Shown in pieces: positions 24,702 to 30,331 of a DNA stretch of 30,331 nucleotides; within the stretch, counting starts at the first letter, position 1; every line of letters begins with the position of its first letter. The notes below the pieces were generated by a model. That model was not told where the DNA came from, did no database searches, and worked only from the letters and a program-made list of their open reading frames with translations. The translations under genes were made by a program, and so were the position numbers. Location: assembly GCA_964493985.1 (NCBI GenBank), contig CAZBQL010000032.1:1-30331 (forward strand), written 5' to 3'. Source of the stretch: MGML01 sp964493985. GTDB lineage: Bacteria > Chloroflexota > Dehalococcoidia > Dehalococcoidales > UBA2162.

Positions 24702-25371
24702 TGATGATATAGGTATTATAAAATCAGTAAGGGCGAATTTACAGGATAACGATTGCGAAGTACTGACGGCTATGGACGGCTCAGAGGCAATGAATATAAT
24801 TGAAAAAGAACAGCCTGACCTGGTAATACTCGATATATCGATGCCTAAGATGGACGGGCTTGAAGTTTGTACTGAAGTACGACGCTGGTCACAGATACCG
24901 ATCATCATGCTTAGCGCCCACCACGATATAGAAGAAAAAGCGAGGTGTCTGAACATAGGAGCAGACGATTACGTAACAAAACCGTTTGGTGTGATCGAGT
25001 TAATAGCGAGAGTAAGAGCTGTACTGCGAAGGACCAGAGAATCAGCGACGAATCCCACGGTTTCCCAGATATCACAGGGTAATCTGAACATCAACTTTGC
25101 GGAACGTCGAGTTACTGTCGATAACAGTGAAGTAAGGCTCACTCCGACAGAATATAACCTTCTCCAGGAGTTATCACTCAACAAGGGAAAGGTATTTTCT
25201 CATGCTACACTACTCGGTAGAATCTGGGGACCGGAATACTCCGATGAGCGGGAATATCTCAGAGTTTTTATAGGACGACTACGCAAGAAAATCGAGATTG
25301 ATCCGGCCAATCCTCAGCACATCGTGACTATTTCAGGTGTTGGATACCAGTTCCGTTCAATCGTTAACTGA
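24673..25371 (+). CDS. OmpR/KdpE-type response regulator
   Basis: The 232-aa regulator has a receiver with Asp10/Asp11, phosphoacceptor Asp54, Ser81 in the Thr/Ser position and Lys103, joined to an OmpR-type winged helix (about 133-230; LTPTEYNLLQEL, then YLRVFIGRLRKKI and ISGVGYQFR). The winged-helix sequence is KdpE-like, but no kdp genes are present. ATG at 24673 lies inside the last 29 bases of the hybrid kinase gene, after AGGAGGT, so translation is coupled and the two are likely partners. It closes the signalling block before a strong terminator. Confidence 0.94.
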   Translation: MRKSRILIVDDDIGIIKSVRANLQDNDCEVLTAMDGSEAMNIIEKEQPDLVILDISMPKMDGLEVCTEVRRWSQIPIIMLSAHHDIEEKARCLNIGADDYVTKPFGVIELIARVRAVLRRTRESATNPTVSQISQGNLNINFAERRVTVDNSEVRLTPTEYNLLQELSLNKGKVFSHATLLGRIWGPEYSDEREYLRVFIGRLRKKIEIDPANPQHIVTISGVGYQFRSIVN

Positions 25372-25396
25372 TATCTTTTAGTTTCAATACTTCATT

Positions 25397-25426
25397 GGAG
25401 AGAGTAGCGCTACTCTCTCCTTTTTT
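25397..25426 (+). terminator. Strong rho-independent terminator
   Basis: A perfect 24-base palindrome (25397-25420; arms GGAGAGAGTAGC and GCTACTCTCTCC) is directly followed by TTTTTT (25421-25426). It lies 25 bases after the OmpR-type regulator stop and ends the signalling block. Confidence 0.92.
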
Positions 25427-25758
25427 ATTTCCAGCACCTTCTTTTTTTCTACAATCCAATTGTCTGGTTCTCCTATTTGTATACTCAATACATCTGTGTT
25501 ACCCCGGTTATGCGGGGACCACAATGTTTAATACCCCTCTACTCTGATTCTTCTTATTTTTGCCTTTCCACTCTTGCATTATCCTATGGTTTCGTTTTTG
25601 ACCCGATTATGACCCACATTTGGCCCCTTATATAGTTTAATTTTGGTCTTCAGGGGCTATAATGTAGTTACCGGTTGGGTCATGTTTATGATTCTTGAGA
25701 GTTCACAGGCATGGACCGTCAAATATAATCGGGCAGAATGAAGATTGGCGGAAATAAA
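25427..25758. other. Intergenic region with hairpin and nested inverted repeats
   Basis: No ORF of note. A single hairpin with CCCCG/CGGGG arms sits at about 25502-25518 in a context resembling a lone type I-E CRISPR repeat. At 25609-25683 the outer arms ATGACCCA/TGGGTCAT enclose the inner arms GCCCCT (25623-25628) and AGGGGC (25652-25657). A TATAAT at 25658-25663 directly follows the inner right arm and may be the -10 of the next gene, although no -35 is clear. Confidence 0.5.
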
Positions 25759-26172
25759 ATGAAGAGGCTGATAACCGGAATCCTGACAGGCATAGTACTG
25801 ACATGTTCTTTGATCGCTGTACCACTTACCAGTAGTACATCGGCTTCAGGCCAAAACAATGAACCCTATGAGTCCGGCCCGACTGATGCTACTGACATAG
25901 ACAAAGAGGGTATTCTCAACACTTTGAAACAGGCGGGGGCGGAGATCAATGATAAAGATATCGCGGAATACTATCAACTCCTTGTCGAACAACTAGATCG
26001 TTTAGACGGTATCCGGGTGAGTGATAAGATGGATCCTTTCCCTGATATCAACGGGATAGTGCGACTGTCTGCCAGTCTGCCTTTGCAGGAAGCAGGCAAG
26101 AATATCCAGGACGAAGATATAGCACGGTTCTACCATGATTTCCTTGAAGATGTTGGCTGGGAGTTCGATTAG
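25759..26172 (+). CDS. Small exported protein with two short repeats
   Basis: The 137-aa product begins with a signal peptide (MKRLITGILTGIVLTCSLIA, then small residues), with likely cleavage near the Ser-Ala-Ser-Gly stretch about 30 residues in. The mature part is acidic and contains two related motifs: LKQAGAEINDKDIAEYYQLL and LQEAGKNIQDEDIARFYHDF. No family recognised. ATG at 25759 is preferred because the signal peptide then starts with its basic residues; an in-frame ATG at 25738 would add seven residues and also follows a weak purine run. It is 17 bases before the next small membrane gene and may be cotranscribed with it. Confidence 0.7.
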   Translation: MKRLITGILTGIVLTCSLIAVPLTSSTSASGQNNEPYESGPTDATDIDKEGILNTLKQAGAEINDKDIAEYYQLLVEQLDRLDGIRVSDKMDPFPDINGIVRLSASLPLQEAGKNIQDEDIARFYHDFLEDVGWEFD

Positions 26173-26189
26173 TTTCGAGGTTACTATCT

Positions 26190-26474
26190 ATGAAATATTT
26201 GTTGACGATTATGAGCGGTCTTGAAATATCGGATGGCGTTTTTACTGATTTCGCCGTAACAAAGGGGATTGTCAACGAGGCAAATCCGTTAATGGACTCA
26301 GTAATATCGGGCGGTCACTTTCTATTTTTTAAAATTATGGGGGCATTGGTTGGCGCGGTTATTCTATGGCTGGTCTATAGAAAATACCCGAGATTAGCAA
26401 AAACAGCGTCGTCCGGAATCATCGCCTTTTATGCTGCCGTAATGACCTGGAACGCTTTCCTGTTTTTTAGGTAG
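26190..26474 (+). CDS. Small membrane protein, DUF5658-like
   Basis: The 94-aa protein has about three hydrophobic helices. The segment SDGVFTDFAVTKGIVNEANP followed by LMDS resembles small membrane proteins of the DUF5658 kind (T/D in helix 1, then E-x-NPLM). The biochemical role is unknown. A GAGG lies nine bases before ATG 26190. It follows the small exported protein closely, and the intergenic palindrome downstream ends the unit. Confidence 0.7.
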   Translation: MKYLLTIMSGLEISDGVFTDFAVTKGIVNEANPLMDSVISGGHFLFFKIMGALVGAVILWLVYRKYPRLAKTASSGIIAFYAAVMTWNAFLFFR

Positions 26475-26511
26475 CCAGTCCCTAGTTGCGGCATTTACTT
26501 TTATCGTTATT

Positions 26512-26571
26512 CCGTTTAACCTGAGCTTGTCGAAGGGTGCCGTTGTGGTTCGACAGACTCACCACGAACGG
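26512..26571. repeat. REP-like imperfect palindrome
   Basis: The segment contains CTGAGCTTGTCGAAGG on the left and GGTTCGACAGACTCACCACG on the right, with CCGTT/AACGG at the ends. Outer five bases, TGAG/CTCA and TGTCGAA/TTCGACA are inverted copies. The core (TTCGACAAGCTCA read in reverse) matches a palindrome I know as widespread between genes of many bacteria. It lies between a plus- and a minus-strand gene. Confidence 0.7.
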
Positions 26572-26652
26572 CTTGATTATCCGTTTTCCTGTTTCTGGGC
26601 AGCTAGACATTCTATATATTTTTCTATCACGCATCTATTTGTGAAAACCAGG

Positions 26653-27432
26653 TCATTCTATCCCACCTGCTATAACCGGATTTAGTTCTTTTCTTTCCTG
26701 TTTCCAATGAACCGGCAGGTTATCGTTGCTTTTTCCACACTCATAACAAAATACATCGTTGTAATATACTGTTACTTGCTGTACGGGATATTGATGTGTT
26801 AGATAATAATCAAATGGGAGTCCCTTCCTTTGAACCAGGATCCCCGTACTATCGTCCCAGTAAGGGCCACTACACGGATCCAGGATAAGCCACTTATCGT
26901 ATATATATACCTCTACCCAAACATGCCCTCTTTTCATACTGTCATTATCGAGTACGCCAAGTGCTACTCTCACTTCTTCAGGAGGAATTCCGGCTGCCCG
27001 TATAATGGTTGCAAGCGTGTTTGCCTGTTCTTCGCAATCACCTGCAACCATTCCTGGAACCGGGTTATTGACAAGGGAGGGGCTGGCCGTAAGAAACTCA
27101 TTCGGTGATGACCACTGATCATCCGTACCATTCAATTTATAATCGGAAACGTATACCCACCGTGCAGCTACCAGATATGCATCCTCAATACATGATATTT
27201 GTGATGCAATCTGCTGGATAACATCATCGCCGGGCGTAATATATGCCTGAAAAGCTGCTCCGTATCCGGGAGTATACCCGCTTCCTTCATTCTGTAAAGT
27301 AAGGCCATGAAGGGCTGAGGGATTATGAACCCCGTTAAAATATATTGTCATAATAAGAAAAAGGATATTAGTGAGTAGAATATAGTAAGAAAATCTCAAA
27401 GAGAACAATGGTTTTTCTGTTAGAATATGCAT
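26653..27432 (-). CDS. Membrane-anchored transglutaminase-like protein
   Basis: The 259-aa protein has an N-terminal membrane anchor (about residues 13-31) and an outward-facing domain with a transglutaminase/cysteine-protease-like triad: Cys133 in GDCEEQANTLATIIRAAG, His170 in RGHVWVEVYI and Asp185 in LILDPCSG. The order and spacing fit the bacterial transglutaminase-like superfamily, whose members are often peptidases or cross-linking enzymes outside the cell. Two further Cys (CYEC, about 234-237) near the C-terminus may bind a metal or form a disulfide. It is divergent from the archaellin leader. A link to surface filament processing is possible, but the sequence alone does not show it. 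Confidence 0.85.
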   Translation of the reverse strand: MHILTEKPLFSLRFSYYILLTNILFLIMTIYFNGVHNPSALHGLTLQNEGSGYTPGYGAAFQAYITPGDDVIQQIASQISCIEDAYLVAARWVYVSDYKLNGTDDQWSSPNEFLTASPSLVNNPVPGMVAGDCEEQANTLATIIRAAGIPPEEVRVALGVLDNDSMKRGHVWVEVYIYDKWLILDPCSGPYWDDSTGILVQRKGLPFDYYLTHQYPVQQVTVYYNDVFCYECGKSNDNLPVHWKQERKELNPVIAGGIE

Positions 27433-27643
27433 TCTATTTCCCCGAGATTATGATAAACGCTCTTCAATAAATTAATAGTAAACACCTGATGCCGTTTCAT
27501 TAACGTTCTATAAACTAAAGACTTATCCTTATGTAGTGCCTGCTACCCACCCCGGACGGAACAGTATTTACACAATATTTATTCATACATCAATCATATT
27601 TATTCTTCTTTTATCGATGCGGTCGTATTCTGTACTAGAGGAA

Positions 27644-27729
27644 GGCAAGGAGACGTAAACAAATGAACAGGATTGATCATAGCCTCAATTCTGAAGCGGT
27701 CACTATAGACCGTCTCCTTACCTCTTTTT
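27644..27729 (+). promoter_or_regulatory. Long-range hairpin covering a ribosome binding site, followed by a T-run
   Basis: GGCAAGGAGACG (27644-27655) pairs with CGTCTCCTTACC (27711-27722) with one mismatch. The left arm includes the AAGGAG ribosome binding site of the 39-codon ORF, so pairing would hide it. A small CGGTC/GACCG hairpin overlaps the right arm at 27697-27712. TTTTT follows at 27725-27729, giving an attenuator-like look. Confidence 0.45.
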
Positions 27730-27782
27730 GTAGTGAGGGCAGTGCCGGTGTTCCACCTGCGCTGCCCTCGCCAGCCGGATGA
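27663..27782 (+). CDS. Possible 39-aa leader peptide
   Basis: ATG at 27663 has AAGGAG ten bases upstream and opens a 39-codon frame beginning MNRIDHSLNSEAVTIDRLL and ending in a Pro/Gly/Ser-rich tail. The frame spans both leader hairpins, so ribosome movement through it would change which forms. No family recognised; it may be a leader peptide or a chance ORF. Confidence 0.35.
   Translation: MNRIDHSLNSEAVTIDRLLTSFCSEGSAGVPPALPSPAG
27735..27769 (+). promoter_or_regulatory. Stable GC-rich leader hairpin
   Basis: GAGGGCAG (27735-27742) pairs with CTGCCCTC (27762-27769); inside, GGTG (27747-27750) pairs with CACC (27754-27757), leaving a small internal loop. No U-run follows, so it is more likely a regulatory or protective hairpin than a terminator. 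Confidence 0.5.
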
Positions 27783-27883
27783 ATATGCTGTCCGGTCCTC
27801 ACATGAAACGGATATCTTTTACGGTGGATTATTCAGCATAGATCACCCTGTTTTTTCAGTATTATTACCAGGAGGCTAACAAG

Positions 27884-27895
27884 ATGTATAAGTAA
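27884..27895 (+). other. Three-codon micro-ORF (ATG TAT AAG TAA) before archaellin 1
   Basis: AGGAGG at 27870-27875 is followed at eight bases by ATG TAT AAG TAA. The first three codons equal those of archaellin 1 (ATG TAT AAG), 52 bases downstream. It may be a translated minimal ORF or the remnant of a duplicated gene start. Confidence 0.5.
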
Positions 27896-27935
27896 AAAAT
27901 TTTTCAGGGGAAAATAATAATAAAAGGAGTGCATA

Positions 27936-28511
27936 ATGTATAAGAAATTTGCCTGGGCGTTTAAAAGAATGCACCAGGATCAAAAAGGCATTACAGGATT
28001 AGAAACAGCTATCATCCTGATTGCCTTTGTCACAGTTGCTTCGGTGCTGGCATACAGTGTGCTCTCGGCTGGTATTTTCTCGGCAGAAAGAGGTAAGGAG
28101 ACTGTCTATAAAGGTCTGGAATCAGCTCAGAGTACTCTGGAAATTAAAGGATCGGTTCTTGGTTTAAGCGAAAACGAGACTACGCTTGATAACGTACAGT
28201 TCAACATAGCGTTATGTATACCAAATGAGGTAGTTGATGTCAGTAACATCGTTTTCAACTTCTTTGATGATAATATTCATTCCGAGGGTTTAACGGCTAA
28301 TGTCACTCTTAGTCCAGGAAGCGCCGAAAGAGGGAGTCCTGGAATGATCGAAGCAGATGAAGTACATGTAGTACGGGTAGACGTTCCGGATGCAGCCAAC
28401 GTAACTACCTATGATACTTTCTACATACAGTTCGTTCCCCCTACCGGTGCCACGGTTACCATCAAACGGACTCTCCCCGGTAATCTGCAAAATGTAATGG
28501 ACCTGCAGTAA
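27936..28511 (+). CDS. Archaellin (archaeal-type flagellin), first copy
   Basis: The 191-aa preprotein is an archaellin, the filament subunit of the archaellum. The N-terminus has a short basic class III signal peptide ending QKG18, with cleavage predicted between Gly18 and Ile19 by a prepilin/archaellin peptidase, and the mature start ITGLETAIILIAFVTVASVL carries Glu at +5. This hydrophobic helix forms the filament core. The C-terminal beta-rich domain has three N-x-S/T sequons (NET, NVT, NVT) and ends PPTGATVTIKRTLPGNL. AAAGGAG lies seven bases before ATG 27936. It is more diverged than the next two copies and is closed by its own terminator. In archaea archaellins are N-glycosylated; here that is inference. 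Confidence 0.94.
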   Translation: MYKKFAWAFKRMHQDQKGITGLETAIILIAFVTVASVLAYSVLSAGIFSAERGKETVYKGLESAQSTLEIKGSVLGLSENETTLDNVQFNIALCIPNEVVDVSNIVFNFFDDNIHSEGLTANVTLSPGSAERGSPGMIEADEVHVVRVDVPDAANVTTYDTFYIQFVPPTGATVTIKRTLPGNLQNVMDLQ

Positions 28512-28533
28512 GTACTGAAAAGGAGGGTAGTCT

Positions 28534-28539
28534 ATGTAG
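28534..28539 (+). other. Start-stop micro-ORF (ATG TAG) after archaellin 1
   Basis: AGGAGG at 28521-28526 is followed at seven bases by ATG directly joined to TAG. A full-strength ribosome binding site thus leads to a minimal start-stop ORF between the archaellin stop and its terminator hairpin. Confidence 0.5.
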
Positions 28540-28540
28540 A

Positions 28541-28577
28541 AAGGGGAAGTGGTAAAACACTTCCCCTTCCCTTTTCA
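28541..28577 (+). terminator. Terminator of archaellin 1
   Basis: AAGGGGAAGTG (28541-28551) and CACTTCCCCTT (28558-28568) pair perfectly over 11 bases around a six-base loop. CCCTTTTCAG follows, a weak U-tract. It begins two bases after the ATG TAG micro-ORF. Confidence 0.85.
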
Positions 28578-29181
28578 GTTCGCTTTGTTGTTTCTTTATA
28601 TGCATGGATGATTCACTGAATTGCCATTGATAGAGGAAAGCCTATTCCCAATTATCCAATCATATCGATTTTTGTCCGGATAAATCATAAATATATCGCA
28701 CCGAATTATAAAAATTATGTAAATATATTCAACCTGCCGGAAAAAATCACATCAATGTCTCTTCATGTTATTTGGATACCGGTCAAGACTAAAGTTTGTG
28801 ATATTTCAATACTGCGTGGGTGATTATTCTCAAAAAATGGACCTCCAGGGGTCATCCCTGTGGCTCATAGGGGTTAAAAATGTACACTTTCTAGCCTGAA
28901 AAAAGCTGAATTGATTGACCTCCTGTTTATGACCTCAAAGACCTTACGAGTTAATCAGGCGTATGTGACAATTAATTTAAAGCGTCCTGAGATGATGCAC
29001 ATGGCACTGGATAGAAAGTAGCGGACAAGAATAAAGGTAACTCATCTCAAAACGCCAAACAAGAGTGATATTCGCACAATCTTACAAGCCAGGATATCAC
29101 CCCACTGAGGACAAGGAGGTGTGATAATGTGACAAGGTTCCCGATATAAAATTGATGATTAACACTGAAAAGGAGGAGAAA
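28578..29181 (+). other. Intergenic region between archaellins 1 and 2
   Basis: About 600 bases without a convincing gene. A 42-codon open stretch (LKKAELIDLLFMTSKTLRVN and onward, about 28900-29022) has protein-like composition but no start signal, so it may be a gene remnant. GAGATGA (28989-28995) and TCATCTC (29042-29048) are inverted copies. AT-rich DNA at 28670-28735 could hold the promoter for archaellins 2 and 3. A start-stop micro-ORF lies at 29127. Confidence 0.45.
29127..29132 (+). other. Start-stop micro-ORF (ATG TGA) before archaellin 2
   Basis: AAGGAGGT (29113-29120) is followed at six bases by ATG joined directly to TGA, 50 bases before the archaellin 2 start. It is the third such site around the archaellins. 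Confidence 0.5.
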
Positions 29182-29790
29182 ATGTACCAAAAGCTTGTTA
29201 AGGCTATCAAAAGCCTGCACGTCGGCCAGAAAGGCATGACCGGACTGGAAACAGCGATCATCTTAATCGCGTTCGTCACGGTAGCCTCGGTCCTGGCATA
29301 TAGTGTCCTCTCGGCTGGTATTTTCTCGGCAGAAAAGGGTAAGGAAACAGTCTATAGTGGCCTCGAGTCGGCCCAGGCTTCCATGGAAATTCATGGAGCA
29401 GTTATCGGCGATGCGGTTACTGATAATTCAAGTCTTGATTACGTTGAATTTCTCGTTGGTCTTACTATCCCCGATGAAAAAGTAGATATGTCAGCTCTCG
29501 TTATCAACTACTACGATGCTACCAATGAGACTAATGTAGAATACGCGAGCAGCTGGAATGCTACTTCTGGCAAGTGGACCTTTGAAAAAGCTCCCGGATG
29601 TGAAGAGAGAGGTTCAGCCAATACTCTTGAGAACGATGAATTACATGTAATCAAAGTCGATATACCGGTTGGCTATACAGTTACAGCTTATGACAGTTTC
29701 ACCATTGAAATCCTGCCGCCCACGGGGGCCGCTCTTATCGTTAAGCGGACACTGCCCGGTCAACTGGAACAAAAAATGGATCTTAAATAG
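29182..29790 (+). CDS. Archaellin, second copy
   Basis: The 202-aa archaellin starts at ATG 29182, after AAAAGGAGGAG; an upstream in-frame ATG at 29152 would place the ribosome binding site inside the gene and spoil the signal peptide. Class III signal ends QKG18, then mature MTGLETAIILIAFVTVASVL with Glu at +5. Its first 61 residues are identical to copy three. The outer domain differs and carries three sequons (NSS, NET, NAT), ending LPPTGAALIVKRTLPGQL. It is separated from copy three by only 34 bases with no terminator, so the two are cotranscribed. It probably forms, with copy three, the main filament or a variant of it. Confidence 0.94.
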   Translation: MYQKLVKAIKSLHVGQKGMTGLETAIILIAFVTVASVLAYSVLSAGIFSAEKGKETVYSGLESAQASMEIHGAVIGDAVTDNSSLDYVEFLVGLTIPDEKVDMSALVINYYDATNETNVEYASSWNATSGKWTFEKAPGCEERGSANTLENDELHVIKVDIPVGYTVTAYDSFTIEILPPTGAALIVKRTLPGQLEQKMDLK

Positions 29791-29824
29791 ATATTTAAAA
29801 GGAATCTGAGAAAAGGAGGGGAAA

Positions 29825-30331
29825 ATGTACCAAAAGCTTGTTAAGGCTATTAAGAGCCTGCACGTCGGCCAGAAAGGTATGACCGGACTGGAAACAGCGA
29901 TTATTCTAATCGCCTTTGTAACGGTAGCCTCGGTCCTGGCTTATAGTGTCCTCTCGGCTGGTATTTTCTCGGCAGAAAAGGGTAAGGAAACAGTCTATAG
30001 TGGTCTTAAATCAGCCCAGTCTTCACTCGAAGTCAAGGGCGCGGTCATCGGTTATAGCGCTAATAACACCGATCTTACGTCATTAAGAATCAAACTCGGA
30101 ATGGCTATAAAAGATGAAAAGGTAGACAGTAACGCAATATATTTGACTTACTTTGATGGTAATTACAGCGAGCAATTAGACTCGAATGACTTCACCCTCG
30201 CTAAACTTGCCGGGAGTACCGAACGCGGTTCGACCGATATGATCGAAGGGGACGAGGTATGGTTATTAACGGTTACCATACCCGACGGTGCAACAATAAA
30301 CGCCAACGACTGGTGTGCGATTCAGATCGTA
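29825..30331 (+). CDS. Archaellin, third copy (cut by window end)
   Basis: The first 169 codons are present, and the frame is open to the edge. The start ATG 29825 follows AAAAGGAGGGG. The same 18-residue class III signal and mature N-terminus as copy two are present, identical for 61 residues. The DNA of this part differs from copy two at about a dozen positions, all silent. The outer domain is different (KSAQSSLEVKGAVIGYSANN and onward), with sequons NNT and NYS visible. Roughly 25-40 residues are missing, by comparison with copies one and two. More archaellins or archaellum motor genes may follow outside the window. Confidence 0.92.
   Translation, partial: MYQKLVKAIKSLHVGQKGMTGLETAIILIAFVTVASVLAYSVLSAGIFSAEKGKETVYSGLKSAQSSLEVKGAVIGYSANNTDLTSLRIKLGMAIKDEKVDSNAIYLTYFDGNYSEQLDSNDFTLAKLAGSTERGSTDMIEGDEVWLLTVTIPDGATINANDWCAIQIV

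Larger units (their letters stand above)
27433..27935 (+). promoter_or_regulatory. Long structured leader upstream of the archaellin genes
   Basis: About 500 bases lie between the divergent transglutaminase-like gene and archaellin 1. The region holds a possible 39-codon ORF (27663-27782), two hairpins and a micro-ORF at 27884-27895, all listed separately. TATGCTG/CAGCATA (27786-27792 and about 27833-27839) is a further inverted pair. No convincing promoter hexamers were identified; AT-rich DNA at 27560-27610 is the likeliest place. Confidence 0.5.

Noticed and set aside
25496..25525. CRISPR repeat resembling type I-E
   Set aside because: Only one copy is present, without spacers or cas genes, so no array is called.
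28900..29022. Open stretch of 42 codons between archaellins 1 and 2
   Set aside because: It has no start codon with a ribosome binding site near its beginning and no family likeness, so it is described as a possible remnant and not called a gene.
29152..29181. Upstream start (MMINTEKEEK) for archaellin 2
   Set aside because: It contains the ribosome binding site of the real gene and would spoil the class III signal peptide that all three copies share from MY(K/Q)K.

Overview
The window looks bacterial. It has many Shine-Dalgarno-led genes, NarL- and OmpR-type response regulators, PAS histidine kinases and a bacterial-type tRNA without an encoded CCA. Yet its right end carries a tandem array of archaellins, the filament proteins of the archaeal-type motor. 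Archaellins together with CheC/CheY and an AprA/AprB-like flavoprotein-ferredoxin pair fit an anaerobic member of the Chloroflexota (Dehalococcoidia-like) best. That assignment is inference from gene content; no marker gene here settles it.

Left part (1-6.0 kb): an exported protein with three exact-period 103-residue repeats, a 72-aa unknown, a flavodoxin, a zinc-ribbon tail-anchored protein, a 28-aa membrane peptide framed by a good promoter and two terminator hairpins, and an SDR oxidoreductase. On the minus strand follow a coiled-coil lipoprotein, an HTH/coiled-coil DNA-binding protein and a 45-aa protein. These lie beside a cluster of GCAAGTAA octamers and a CAU-anticodon tRNA.

Middle (6.2-14.2 kb): a sirtuin/macrodomain pair (NAD-dependent deacylation and turnover of its O-acyl-ADP-ribose product), then an FAD flavoprotein, a ferredoxin with one cluster Cys replaced by Asp, and a diiron ferritin-like protein. 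On the minus strand are a TauE/SafE permease with a small overlapping membrane partner, a YkgJ-type Cys-cluster protein, a CheC-CheY pair and a small zinc-ribbon protein.

Signalling block (14.7-25.4 kb): eight plus-strand genes. They are a small membrane protein, a soluble seven-PAS histidine kinase, a single-domain receiver, a GAF/HisKA_3 kinase with a dead receiver, two paralogous LuxR-type regulators, a membrane hybrid kinase and an OmpR-type regulator. The block ends at a strong terminator.

Right end (25.7-30.3 kb): two small exported or membrane proteins, a REP-like palindrome, a membrane-anchored transglutaminase-like protein, and a structured leader followed by three archaellin genes, the last cut by the window edge. 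Around the archaellins are three Shine-Dalgarno-led micro-ORFs of one to three codons. CheC/CheY and the sensor block may control this motility apparatus, but the motor genes are not in the window.
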